Notes: generated by a model not told the origin, from the letters alone. Numbered from the stretch's first letter, positions 1 to 11,100 are shown. The stretch is 64,000 nt of DNA from Epiperipatus broadwayi (GCA_028023455.1 JAQFVV010000111.1:4027416-4091415); one strand, 5' to 3'. A program made the numbers and translations.

Positions 1-604
1 GTGATTTTCATATGAGGTCTCTGAATGGATTTCAAACAGTAGAAAGCATACATACAGTACCAACATTACAACTGCAGCAGAAAAAAATAAAAAGTAACAA
101 AATTCGAAAAAAAGTTCAAAATTATTCCACCAGAGTGCTATGTTTTGGACACTAAAGATAATATTTATCATTTTTTCTATCAAAAAAAAAAACTTCCATT
201 GTTTTACATTTATAAAATAATTTCTGGACTAAAGTATTTTTAATTGTTAATTCTATTTAATTCATATTGTGAATTTCCATTTTTTCTTTTTCAAAAAACA
301 TTTGAATATTACCTTTTTTTTTACGATTAGTCTTTTTCCCACTGCATCTGATGTGAAATACTTTTTGAAAATTTGGTACATTATTTGTGAAAACAAAGAT
401 ATCTTAAGTATATGGAATTAAATAATTCCTATTAATTTTTATTCTTTTCATTTTAATTCACAACACACCATAAAACTGATGAAAAATGTAGTATAGAATG
501 GGATCATTTTATAGTGCAATCCTAATAAAATAAATTGTTTTGATATCACTGTCTTATTACTATTACATTTTGGAAAATAATCTATCATTGTCATTGTTCA
601 TGTC
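1..604. other. AT-rich sequence, nothing recognised
   Basis: Low-complexity AT-rich DNA with short homopolymers. I see no coding pattern, structured RNA or repeat relation to the rest of the window. Confidence 0.6.
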
Positions 605-722
605 AAAAAGTATAGTCAAGTGTTGTTAGCCGAGAGGTCAGCGCAGCCGCCTTGCAAGCAAGCAGATAATTTTTGCGGGTTCACCTCCCGGCTGATGCTA
701 TGACATATGGAAAAAAAAGTAT
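605..722 (+). mobile_element. tRNA-derived SINE copy 1 with 9-bp TSD
   Basis: The body (614-713) begins like a tRNA: a box A-like TAGCCGAGAGGT near 627, then a box B-like GGGTTCACCTCCCGG near 678. A short tail, GATGCTATGACATATGG, runs into A8. The direct repeat AAAAAGTAT flanks it (605-613 and 714-722), as expected for LINE-mediated insertion. The same body and tail recur on the minus strand near 26.0 and 59.6 kb. The tRNA arms are too degenerate and too long between boxes for a working tRNA gene, so this is a short pol III-type SINE. The donor tRNA is uncertain; the anticodon-loop equivalent here reads TGC. Confidence 0.75.
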
Positions 723-3684
723 TTTTAGAATTTAATGCTTTTTTATAACATACAAATATTAGGGAAAATGAGATGTCTTATTCTTTGGTTGCTTTTTATA
801 AGTGACTTTGATATACTAGTCTTTAACAACTTTTGAATCAAACTTTTTCCATTGCTTTGAATTCAAAGGTCAGAGACGTGAGTACTGAATGAGTAAAAAT
901 CTTTTTTATAGAATTTACAGATGGTTGATAGATCTTTAATTTTCTCTTTTTTTTTCTTTTGCATTACTAAATAGAAATATCACTGCTACATTCATTCAAT
1001 TATCCTTATCATTTAGATATTTGATGCAACAGATGTTCTATTTTTTCTTTGTAAAACTATTTGAAATTACTATATTTCCCAGATTACATATGTTGGAAAT
1101 CATTTACCTTTTTCACCTGTGTGGTCTTGTGTATTGTTGTATAAAATACAGCTCATAACTGTGTTCAAATCCCTTATGGTTACATTTAAACTCCAAGTAT
1201 ATAAATTATACTTGTATTCAATCAAATATTCTTCATTCATGAAATTACATTTCTTGCTTCTCCATCTAAATATTTGAATTTTCAAAAACCATTGTGATAG
1301 CTCTAGGGTTATTTTTTAATTGTTTTTTTTTTGTACATCATTTCCAGACATTTCATAATGCCATTACTCAATTATTTTGCCATCTGCCAGCATTTGTTTC
1401 TTTTTTATTTCAAAACAACCTTTTCCCATTCATTGATAATATTTTTTGTATATTTAATCTTTTATTGCCTTTTTTGTATTTCTTGTCCTTTCATAGTTTA
1501 CCTTCATGTAAATTTCAATTACTCTGATCTTTTAAATATGTTATTTTAAATTATTTATATATATTTTATACATTGTCAAGCCTTGTTAAAAATTTACCGA
1601 TGAGTTGAACAAAATTCTTGGAAGAGTATATATGTCTCGTCTCATTTATACCACTCAATTTTTGAGCTTCAAAAGATGTTAATTTTTAAAAAGTTTTGCA
1701 AGACATAAATTTTTAAATGAATTTGTTTTACATATAAAATATGAAACAATTTTATAACTTTTTTTCATAGAAGATATTGTTTTTAACATAAGTATATATA
1801 TATTGTATCGGTTGCAAAACAAGATACATTTAATAGTTAAACAGTGGTTATCTTTGGGTAAAAATTTTAATAAAAACGATCGTTAAAAAAAAGACGGAGA
1901 AAGAATTATATTTGTTTATAAATTTAAAGTTCCTTGTGTCATCTCCAAGATTAAAGTTCAGAGTTCAAAGATCAATTTTTCAAACCTTGAAATAAAATAT
2001 GATTAAGAAAATAATTGTTAAATGACAAATTTACTAAATGAATTTTTGTATGGAATATTGTAATTAATAAAATTAGTTTTTAAAAAATATGATTAGGAAA
2101 ATAATCAAATGTGATTAAAATTTTTAATTGAAAGTCAACTTTCTGTCAGCCTCTCTAATCTGTCTTTTGTTTTACAATCATCATTAACAGCTTATAAAAA
2201 AAAAAAAAAACATTAAATTTATTTTTATTAGCAGTCAAGTTATGAATAAAGATAAATATTATAAAATGGATATTATGGTTCACTGCGGCTAATTCCTGTG
2301 TGTTTATCATTTATTCTGGATAAATGTAATCTGGATTAATTATTTATCTTCAGACTGATTTGTGATCAAACTTGAACTGCCATTTCTGAGTACTGCTAAA
2401 CCTATGGTAAAAATTTATGTTTGCAAAGGGATTGTTAACTGAAAGTCCTCTCTTACAGAATATTCGTTTTGGAGAGATGAAGAAATATAATTTAAGAAAA
2501 TATAATCTGAATAAAATTAAAACTTGAAGCAGCTAAATGAATTAAAAGAATTATTACTTCTAAATTTTCAAGGATTGATGTACAGAATCTTCAATGCTGA
2601 AATATACTCCATGATGGAAAGCAAACAAAGGAAAAATTGTTAAGCTTATAACATTAAAGGGATTTAAAACTGAAGACATTGATAAACCTTAGTGTTTAAA
2701 TGTTGATCACTTGAAGAATGGTAATGTTTAAATGCTTATTATAAAATGATGTTTTAAATATTTTATATGTTTTATTGTATAATATATATGTTTGTTAGTT
2801 ATTAATCTCATCTTCTGTTTCTCTTCTCATAAGTTCTACCATTTAAATTATAAATTAAATTTATATTAACTAGGGAGATAAAAGTTCATATTTTACCAGT
2901 CGTAGTAGTGTTTTTTAATAAGATTGATTTATGGATTTCCCAGATTTGGAATGACACTCTGGTATTTAACCTAATATAAATTTGTAATCAATAGAAATGA
3001 TATTTTCCCTTCAGTCATTTAGGAGTGAATAATGGTCTGGAAAGGTAGCATAGTTGGTAATATTTTTATTATTATAGCTATTTCTGACCATTAGTATGAT
3101 TGCTGACTGAATTAAATTATATTTTACTCCTATGTTGTTTCATCTCTGTTATGTGGAGTTGAATGTGAAATCTCAAATATTATTTTAATGATTAAGCACT
3201 AACTTTTCATATATATATGATTATTATAATTTGTGCTAAATTAACTTTGATCATCAAATTTACCAAATGGCAAGACCGTTAGAATATATATATATTTGTT
3301 TTTATGCAAAATATTAAAACATTAGCCAAATGTCGAATAGCAAGTTACATTATTATCTTAGTTACTTATATCGTTACAATTTTTTTCTTGTTTCTTCATT
3401 TCGTTCATTGCATAAAGCATGGTTAACTGATAATAAGTCCCTTTGACAAATTGCTTTCCAGCGTAATCAGAATATTGATTTCCTATGTCATCTATACGTT
3501 TTCTTTTTAGAATATAAATCGCATTGCAAATTACTATGAAGTTTTTCGGTCGATACTTTTATTTAAATATATTAAAAAGGTGCTTTATCAAAAGATTAAT
3601 TATATAACAACAATAATAGTAATAATAATATCAATAATAATCGAATTTCTTTAATAAAGATGTTTTACATCCATTACAAATTAC
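723..3684. other. AT-rich sequence, nothing recognised
   Basis: About 3 kb of AT-rich DNA. The small ORFs near 1.1-1.55 kb are low-complexity F/L/I/N-rich readings with no domain. No repeat shared with other parts of the window was noticed. Confidence 0.5.
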
Positions 3685-3835
3685 AATAAGATTATAAATT
3701 AATACACTATACAGGCTTGAATTTCATATATATATATATAATGTATGCAGGATTCGAACTCAGAGTTTCACATGACCCTCAACTCTCCTTGCTATCTCAT
3801 ATTGCTGACCTAACTGATCACACACATGTTGAAAA

Positions 3836-3903
3836 GATAAATAATTACCAATACACGTATTTCATGCTAAACCAGCAATCATCAGTTGGTCTAGATTATT
3901 ATC
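3836..3903 (-). ncRNA. Hammerhead ribozyme, class 1, copy A
   Basis: On the minus strand the core reads CTGATGA (3885-3879), then a 15-nt stem-loop II (stem TGCT/AGCA, loop GGTTT), then GAA, then helix III ATACGTGT (3860-3853), which is self-complementary with one G-U pair. A17 is at 3852 and cleavage is predicted before 3851. Inner stem I is ACCAA/TTGGT (5 bp). An outer stem pairs GATAATAAT with ATTATTTATC through one bulge after an internal loop, as in natural type I hammerheads. All core nucleotides are present. Helix III has no loop, so activity would need a dimer, as known for some animal HHRs. Confidence 0.75.
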
Positions 3904-4204
3904 CTCACACATATATATAATCAGTGCTCAGATTTATATTAAGATAGCCAATCTTCATACTTTAATGGACAGTCTTCAAACTACTCCTACTCACAACTCT
4001 GCAGCCTTCCATTTCACTGAAAATCTAATGATGGAACATTCTAACCTTGGCAATAATGTGGGCTTTGAACGTTCCGTCATCATATTTTCAATGAAATGGA
4101 AGGCTAAAGAATTGTGAGTTGGAATAGTTTGAAGCCTGTCCATTAAATTATGAAGACTGGCTATCTTAATATAAAGCTGAGCACTGAATGTATAAATATG
4201 TGGA

Positions 4205-4270
4205 GATGGTAATATGGACCAACTGATGAGTGCTGGTTTAGCATGAAATATGTATATTGGTAATCATTTC
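4205..4270 (+). ncRNA. Hammerhead ribozyme, class 1, copy B
   Basis: CTGATGA lies at 4223-4229. Stem-loop II (4230-4244) is GTGCT/AGCAT around GGTTT, with four Watson-Crick pairs and one G-U. GAA follows at 4245-4247, helix III ATATGTAT at 4248-4255 and A17 at 4256. Inner stem I pairs ACCAA (4218-4222) with TTGGT (4257-4261), and an outer pairing of GATGGTAAT with the downstream AATCATTTC is weaker. Cleavage is predicted after 4256. Relative to copy A, helix III changes from ATACGTGT to ATATGTAT and remains self-complementary, which is covariation in favour of a real helix. It is the arm partner of copy A in the palindrome. Confidence 0.75.
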
Positions 4271-4356
4271 TCTTTTCAACATGTGTGTGATCAGGTAGGT
4301 CAGCAATATGAGATGGCAAGGAGAGTTGAGGGTGATGTGAAAATAAGATTATAAAT

Positions 4357-5100
4357 GATTTCAAATTAAAACGCACATTTGTTTAGTTGAATTTGTATCA
4401 TAAAATATTTTATTATAGGGTATATTAAAATTACTTATTACTTAAAAATCATAATTAGTTTTTTGAATTATTAATTATTTTATTTAACCAATTTTTTTTT
4501 TTTTTTGGAATATTAAAATATAATGCAATCAGCAATGCTTTTAATAAATTTGTTAAAAATAATTTCAAATTTATTTTCATATTTCAATATTTCTCTGTAA
4601 TCTATTTCTATTCAGCCTATTAGAAGACTTTTTTTATATGTAAAATACAATTAATAATTGTTTATTTTTTAAATAAATCTATTCTGAATTTTTAAGATTT
4701 TACTCTACCATCCAATTTCTAATCCATCCAATAATATATTTATAAATATTCTTTGGATTATAAAAGATCTATAACTAGTTAAATTTAAACATATAAATAA
4801 ACATTACTATTATTATACTTTTCAATCTTTATCAAACCAGTGCAAGATAATGACTCTTCATTTTCTTGTTCACATTATATCAAAAAATTTTCTTATATCA
4901 TCCATGTAAAACACGTGCGGTCTCTTTCTAGATTTTTAAATTCATACAATCCAATTCAAAAAATCAACGGTTAATCTATTATTATTTCTTTCTTCAATAT
5001 GTCAACTTAGCTTCATTTAAATCTCAATAATATCAATCAATACTTATTTATTCTCTTTCTTATAAATTTTCTTTTCATGCCTCATTATTAGTCTTATATA
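4357..5100. other. AT-rich sequence, nothing recognised
   Basis: AT-rich flank between the palindromic HHR element and the class 2 ribozyme motif. No coding or repeat signal was noticed. Confidence 0.5.
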
Positions 5101-5151
5101 CCTCTTCATACTTCATAGTGTGGTCTGGAATTTTGTATTGATCTAATGTCT

Positions 5152-5216
5152 GAATATTCTAGTGCCTCATTGATCACAGCCAACAGTTAGAAACCGGTCT
5201 GGGGATAGTGATATTC
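5152..5216 (+). ncRNA. Degenerate hammerhead ribozyme, class 2
   Basis: The motif reads in order: outer stem GAATAT (5152-5157), inner stem I CCTCA (5165-5169), core TTGATCA (5170-5176, consensus CTGATGA, two changes), 13-nt stem-loop II (5177-5189, stem AGC/GTT with one G-T, loop CAACA), GAA (5190-5192), palindromic helix III ACCGGT (5193-5198), C17 (5199), TGGGG (5200-5204, pairs with CCTCA) and ATATTC (5211-5216, pairs with GAATAT). The architecture is that of a type I hammerhead with dimeric helix III. The two core changes, including the catalytic G8 position, should abolish cleavage, so it is a fossil copy. The limits of the host element were not found. Confidence 0.6.
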
Positions 5217-6950
5217 AGAAAAGCTTATTGCTCATTATATATATATTATGTCAATGTAAAAGGTTATTTGTCTATTTCATACTTTATAACTCAACAACAT
5301 GATTTTTTTTGTTGTTGAGAAATTTATAGGCTATGAATTTTTGCTTTATAATACTTAATTGTTTTAAAATGTTTGGTCATTTGCAATATAAAACTGGCTC
5401 AGAATTTGTAATAATATAATAAAAGCACAAAAAGAAATCAGGGTTGATTGATATTGTGGCCTGTGACCACATACTCAACTTTTTATTTGCAAATGGAGTG
5501 TGAAAAAAATACAACTATGTTAAAATATCATAATAAAAAGTTATATTTCTTGTGATACTGCTATTGATAACTCATGGATTATTATTTGCAATGTCAAAAT
5601 GTGTTGAAATCTTAAATCAATTTGCAGAGAAATATATAGACCACATAAACAGCATTGTCATTTACGATTAGTTAAACTTCTGAATTTGATCATCATTTAT
5701 TTATTTAAAATAGGTTTCTCAAGTAATAAAATAAATATTCAAATGACTCTAAAGTTTAACATGAATAAATTACAAACACAACATAATTAATTTATCTATT
5801 AGGGGATAAGAAAAATATCCAGAATTGTTCTCTGGATGGTGAGCAACCTACAATATATATCACAAGATATTACTTGAGATAACCCCTGCACAGTTCTGCA
5901 GTGAATTAATACTGAATGAAGTTATCGTACCATATAGTACATGTTTTTGTTAAGTGTAACTTGCTTATGAGTAAATTTTTGTAATTGCTGAAAAGTTGAA
6001 GCAAAATTAAATTCTGTTTTTTATTAGAAAAAATGGCAGGTTAAAAAGTTATAGTGCTTGAAACAGTTTACAAAAAACCTGTTCTGAGGTAAACAAATTT
6101 ACAAATGTTTAATGAAAAGATCAAATTCACCACATCTCTAAATAGCATGGTAAATCAAGTCCAATGTCAAAAGATGTTGTGTTCTTTTCTTTTGGAAAAC
6201 AGCATGGTTCATTCAAAATTCATTTGAAATAATCAGCCATTTTACTTACAAGTCCTGAAATGTTTGTGTGATACAGTAAAATGAAAATGTCCTGATTTGT
6301 AGTAAAGTGATGGGTTCGAGCTTCACCGTGATAATGCACCAATGCACAAAGCCTTGAGTGTAAACAATTTTTAACTAAAAAAGAACATGCATCAGCCTAT
6401 CCATTAGTCATATTCACCTGAACTTGCTCTGTATAACTTTTTTTTTATTATTCTGAATGAAAAAATACCTCAAAAAAGTTTTGCAGACTTGTAAATGGTG
6501 AAGAAAAAGCAATGAAGTTGTTAAAAGACACCACTTTGCAAAAGTTTCAGGATTACTTTAAAAAGTAGAATAGACAGGTTCATTGCATCAAATAGATCGT
6601 AATTTGAAGAAAATTCAATTTGCAACTTCTAAAAAACTATGTACAATTTTTTATTATAAAATTCTGGTTATTTTGGGGCATCCTCTCATACTTCACAATG
6701 AATATTAAGGTTTGAACAATTTAAATTAAAAGTATTTTATGTGACATACAACATTGTTTATAACAATGCATTGTAATAGTCATTATATAAATATTAGATT
6801 AAATATATTTTAATTAGAAAATACATTATATTATCTTTAAGATTTGCAATCAATGACCAAGATAAATATATACAGTTGTAAAACAAAAAAGTCATGAATA
6901 TTATGCTTTAATCATTTATTCTTGATCTATCTATTAATATAAAGTGAAGC
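5217..6950. other. AT-rich sequence, nothing recognised
   Basis: About 1.7 kb of AT-rich DNA. Scattered A-rich stretches from 6.0 to 6.6 kb could be very old coding remnants, but no motif could be named. Confidence 0.4.
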
Positions 6951-6954
6951 AATG

Positions 6955-7150
6955 GAGACAGTTAATGTACATCTATATAAATTAAATTCTGCTTAACACT
7001 ATACCAGTAATGATAAATAAAATAGAAATTCATATAACATTACAATACCAGCCAAAAATCAAAATTTTACTAAAATTCTTTTACAACCATGTTTCTATCT
7101 ATTAACAGAAAGACCTTTGCAAGTAAAATTCAACTAAACATACTATATAT
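6955..7150 (+). repeat. F3 repeat (putative PLE terminal repeat), copy 1
   Basis: It shares an ordered set of motifs with 8830-9345, 11815-12060 and, inverted, 13270-13340 plus 16605-16745: CAGTAATGATAAATAAAA, then a block ending TTTTACTAAAATTCTTT, then TATTAACAGAAAGACC, then GTAAAATTCAACTA. It ends where the 7155-8821 element begins, and another F3 copy follows that element. With the insert removed, two F3 copies lie in tandem, as PLE terminal repeats often do. It is noncoding. Confidence 0.55.
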
Positions 7151-7154
7151 ATAT

Positions 7155-8821
7155 TGTAACGATATATAAATATGTCGTTACATTAATTTAAAATAAAAAC
7201 TTAAAAGTTCGCAAATAAAAGTAAAAAACTAAACGCTAAAATTAAAACATTGTTAAACGTGTATACATTCGCACAGATGTTAAACTTTAAAAATATTTTT
7301 TTTTTCATAAACAAAAAAAAAAAAAGTATTTGAATGTATTTTTTTTAAATAAAAAAATACAAGATTGAAATATAAAAATATTTTAATAAAAAAATAACGT
7401 AAGTTAAAATAAAAACAGGTATTAATTAATTCCTGTAATCTATAAAAGGAAATGATTGTTTATTAATTATCTAAAAGCTGTTTAATTAAAAAGTCAGATG
7501 GAAAGTTAGATAAGAGAAGAAAGAGATTTTAGCTTGACAAATGGAAGCACTAAGCCTTGGCCCGGACCATAACGAAAAAACAGATTAGTGACGTTTTGTT
7601 CATGGAATCCTGGTGGATGATATAAAAAGAAAAAAATATTGAGTTCATGAAGCTTTTTTCAACTTGGTTGGGGAGACGAGCGATAAAGACGCACTTTATC
7701 GTTCTCTCCCACTTATCTCTGAAATGAAATGACTGATACCATGAACCAGCAAATGCCACCTCCTGAACATTAGATCGATCTTTCAATTAAAGACTCCGTG
7801 GACATTGACACCAGGAACCGGGAGTTCTGCTACCGTAAGCTATAGGAAAGGAACAATTCTTAAAATCAATCAAGAACTTTCGTCAAGTTGAACAAATTAA
7901 TAAACAAGCCGACTTATTTAAAATGGACTCTTATCTGACTTTTTGTAAGTTTTAAATCAAATTAATAATGGTTAATTTTATATCTTTCCCGATTGTTAAA
8001 AGAATCATTTCCCTTTTAATATTTTTTATGTGTAGTAATATTTTATTGTAGAAATTATTAAATGCATTACATTTAAGTTGTCTATAGATGCTTGCATGGA
8101 TTCGTTTGCGGTTAATTAGATTTTGGTTTTCATATTTGATCAAAATATATAGACATTCGATAAATAATGATACTTTACGGTGAGTATCTAAAATGTATTT
8201 ATTCGGATGTCTTTTAAGTTATTGGTGACAATGCAAGTATCTTATGATGAATACTATTGGGTTACGTACAAATTTCCCTCCGCAATTGTCAGTAATCAAT
8301 AATTTTGTATTTTGATCGTTTATGTTTACTTTGAAATGTTTTTGACCGTGAAATCTATGTAACCGATCTATATTCAACATGATAAACAAGCTTTCCTAAA
8401 TTTATCTGTGCGAACTTAATTAAAATGTAAAATTAGAATATAATAGTAATTAAATGTAAATTAAAGTCAAAAATCAAAGTTAAAATAATGTTAAATTTTG
8501 GAATGTAAAACTAATACTAAAGTAATTTTAAATCTTATATATATGTGCATAAATAAATGTTTGTATGTTAATTACTGGCAGTGGCTTATTTTATTTATTT
8601 TTTAATGTTGAAATCTAATTAGATAAGATATAATATTATTTAATCTCTGTTATTCCACTGAGCTAGTGACATGGGCTAACGACCGGAATCAAAATAAAAA
8701 AAAATTTTATTTTTTTTTTTACTTACGTATCTGCCTACTTTATAATTTTTTTTAGGTTCAAATGCCTAGATGGCGCCCCGTAGTGCAGTTTACGGTAAGT
8801 CCTATTCTCCGGATCGTTATA
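7155..8821. mobile_element. Unclassified 1.67-kb LTR- or TIR-like element
   Basis: The ends are near-inverted: TGTAACGAT (7155-7163) and ATCGTTATA (8813-8821). The first 27 bases also form a small palindrome, TGTAACGA...TCGTTACA. It sits in an AT tract between two F3 copies. Inside are a strong hairpin (7671-7710, stem GCGATAAAG/CTTTATCGT flanked by more pairing) and TGGCGCCCCG at 8771, which resembles a retroelement primer-binding site. The minus-strand ORF at 7550-7786 is unrecognised and probably incidental. It could be a solo LTR whose terminal CA mutated to TA, or a nonautonomous TIR element; no second copy is present to decide. Confidence 0.4.
7671..7710. other. Long GC-containing hairpin inside the 7.2-8.8 kb element
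   Basis: GGGAGACGAGCGATAAAG is followed by a 5-nt loop (ACGCA) and CTTTATCGTTCTCTCCC. About 16 pairs form with one bulge. In such AT-rich surroundings this is the most stable local stem. It could be a structured RNA element of a retrotransposon leader, but its role is unknown. Confidence 0.45.
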
Positions 8822-9011
8822 ATATATATATAGTTTTGTAATGTTATATGAATTAAGTACTGTCTAATGCTATACTAGTAATGATAAGTAAAACCGAAGA
8901 TTATATGATATTAAAATACTTGCTAAACAACAAATTTTTATTAAAATTGTCTCACAACTATGGTTTAATTTATTAACAAATAGGTCTTCTCAAGTAAAAT
9001 TCATCTAGATA

Positions 9012-9280
9012 CAAAGGTGGAGTAGATTGAAGCATGTTCATTAAAATTTTGAGATTTGCTATTTTAATATAAAAAAAAATCATTGATTATACATATGTGT
9101 GAGAGATAATGATCTGGACCGACTGATGAGTGCTGCTTCTGCACAAAATATATATATTGGAGATTATTTATCTTTTTCACATGTCTGCAGTCATGTGTAT
9201 CAGTTGTATGAGATAGAGTTAATAGCTGAAGGGAACTTGAAAGTTTGTGTTCAAATCTCCTATAATTAAACAGCATATAT
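9012..9280 (+). mobile_element. Single class 1 HHR unit inserted in F3
   Basis: This is one arm of the palindromic element at 3.7-4.3 kb, starting within the arm at GGAGTAGATTGAAGC. It keeps the arm's order: TTAAAAT block, ATTTTAATATAAA, the hammerhead, TTATTTATCTTTTTCAC and a degenerate box B-like GTGTTCAAATCTCC near 9250. It is a monomer, so the dimer at 3.7 kb is not the only form of the family. No convincing target duplication was found. Confidence 0.6.
9105..9172 (+). ncRNA. Hammerhead ribozyme, class 1, copy C (inactive)
   Basis: CTGATGA lies at 9123-9129. Stem II is GTGC/GCAC around a 7-nt loop (9130-9144). G12 has mutated (AAA in place of GAA, 9145-9147), which should inactivate it. 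Helix III ATATATAT (9148-9155) is a perfect palindrome, and A17 is at 9156. Inner stem I is ACCGA/TTGGA with one G-T and one mismatch; an outer stem pairs GATAAT with ATTATTTATC. Stem II and helix III differ in sequence from copies A and B yet stay paired, which supports the structural model. Confidence 0.65.
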
Positions 9281-9469
9281 ATAGAAGCAGAAAAGGCTTT
9301 CCTATAATTCACTTGAAAAACTAACCATCTTTAATATCAAAGGTTGTCTTAATGAGAATGATGACTTCAGATTCAAGAAGTCTTATCATCAAAGTTTCTT
9401 TGACATCTTTTTAATTTGTTTTTTTTTCTTTCAAAAAACATAAAGTCTGAATTGTGAAATAATATTTTT

Positions 9470-11100
9470 GACCTGTATTCAATTCACAAATATACAATGG
9501 TGAGTTATGATACTTATTTTAATTTTATTCTTATGAACTTTAACTCTTTCATTATGACTTAATTTACATTGCCCTATATAAATTTTATAACAACTAAAAG
9601 AAATCCTATAAACAATTCCAGGAATAAATTTACTATCGTTTGACTGCTATGAAGAATTTAATAATGAATTTAAATTAAGGTTTTTCTTCTAAGCCTCATT
9701 CATACCGCTCAATAAATGACTATTATAAACCAATCTATAAAATAATAAATAATAAAGAAATAAACTCTTTATTCTTACTAACAGTTAAATTTATATTATT
9801 ATCAAGTTGAAATATATTTTTTATTAAATATAATATTTATAATAAGCTCATGATTATAGGCTAATGAAAATAATTCCTAGCCAATATAACTGTAGTAAAT
9901 TAATGAAAAATGAAAACATCACCATCAAGCAATTAGAAAACAAAAAGGCCCAAAAAGGTACTTATAACTGAAAACTGATCAGTAAGCCATTTACATTTAT
10001 ATTTTTCCTAATAAATAATTATTTAATAATAAGACCTTCTATAATACTGTTGAACTGGAAAGATTTAAAATTTGAACATTTACTAAACTATCCAAATATA
10101 TATTTTTCCATTGTATAAGAGAATTTATGTTAGGTAATATATTTTTAAGATATTCATGTAACATTCATTATTTTATCTTTAGCAAGAAAATATTTTTTGT
10201 TGCTGTTAATTAACATGTTATATTTATGGATATACTGAGGTTGATAATAAGTATTGTTTTATTATGGTATTATCCAATCTATTTTTTAAAAATACAGAAG
10301 AAAATTTCAACAGCTTCTTTCCATAACTCTATACTAGTTAATAATTTTATAAATGTCTTTAAACAAGTGGTAAATGGGGAAATAAAATATTAATTATAAA
10401 TATTAAATTATTTTTTCTTTCACTAACATAGCATGTTAATGAATCTTATGTTAATGCTGGCATCCAGAATATAAGCTGCTTTAGATAGAAATAATTGTTG
10501 TTCCGACCATGTTTTTAATAAAGTTGATCCAAACTAAGAGGTTAAAAATAACCAAGAAATATAATTGTGGTTTTTACATACTTTTTCTGATTGTTTGTAG
10601 GAATAGATATTTATTGGCTGGTCAGAACTCATTATAATTAGAAACAGATTGATAATTATTAAGTCTTCTGTTTCTATAACAAATGTTCGACAATGAAAAT
10701 TTTTTATTGATAAAAGATACATAACTGTCAGGCCTTATCATATTTCTTAAATATAAAATAAAAATATTATCAACTTTATCAATACTAAAGCGTAAAAATT
10801 TTAATTTAACAAATTTAAAAGTCTCTCCCTCAATAATATTAGAATCAAAAGCATTCAAACGATAAAAAAAAAACTCTTCAATTTTTTTTTTTTTGAATAA
10901 CAAACAACATATCTAGCAAATAATTTTAAAGAAACAGAAAAAATATTAATGGCATTACTCTCTAAAAAATCAGTAAAAATAGAATAAATCAAAGAAGAAA
11001 TAATATAACCAATAATCCAAACCTCTCTAATCTTATAAAACACATTGCTACACAAAAATACTACATTGAATTCTTTAATAATAATAATAAATTGTGAATC
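9470..11100 (-). pseudogene. Retroelement relic with GIY-YIG-like C-terminus (Penelope-like), minus copy
   Basis: Read on the minus strand, about 11.1-10.55 kb encodes a decayed polypeptide with segments such as FYKIREVW and RNMIRPDSY. Further on, about 9.8-9.47 kb reads IPGIVYRISFSCYKIYIGQ followed by LSHNERVKVHKNK. That resembles the GIY-YIG nuclease end of Penelope-like elements (VYKI-C-C-K-YIGQ-K-L-R-EH-). The same segments occur in the same order on the plus strand at 12.2-13.2 kb. Stops and frameshifts interrupt every frame, and the RT domain expected upstream was not recognised. F3 repeats lie at both ends (8830-9345 and 11815-12060) in the same orientation, as direct terminal repeats would. 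PLE identity is likely but not proven. Confidence 0.55.

Larger units (their letters stand above)
3685..4356. mobile_element. Palindromic HHR retroelement (head-to-head dimer) with 15-bp TSD
   Basis: A 642-bp insertion (3700-4341) lies between perfect copies of AATAAGATTATAAAT (3685-3699 and 4342-4356). It is a long inverted repeat centred near 4036, with arms of about 300 bp and few mismatches. Each arm carries one hammerhead ribozyme motif. The left arm also carries, on the minus strand, a tRNA box B-like GAGTTCGAATCC near 3750-3761. The perfect 15-bp duplication shows the dimer inserted as one unit, and that length fits target-primed reverse transcription better than a cut-and-paste transposase. 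No protein is encoded; the small ORFs in the arms are chance readings. I infer a nonautonomous retrozyme- or SINE-like element mobilised in trans. Confidence 0.75.
8830..9345 (+). repeat. F3 repeat (putative PLE terminal repeat), copy 2, split by an HHR unit
   Basis: The left part (about 8830-9011) carries AGTAATGATAAGTAAAA, TTTTTATTAAAATTG, TATTAACAAATAGG and AAGTAAAATTCATCTAGATA. The right part (about 9281-9345) carries AAAGGCTTTCCTATAATTCA and AATATCAAAGGTTG. In copy 3 (11815-12060) these two parts are continuous, so the class 1 HHR unit between them is an insertion. The repeat abuts the C-terminal end of the minus-strand retroelement relic, as expected of its 3' terminal repeat. Confidence 0.55.

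Noticed and set aside
620-705. Functional tRNA gene
   Set aside because: Box A and box B are present, but the arms do not fold well, and the same body with a common tail and A run recurs as a SINE.
10534-11055. Three overlapping minus-strand ORFs of 62-93 aa as host genes
   Set aside because: They are pieces of a decayed retroelement that recurs on the plus strand at 12.2-13.2 kb.
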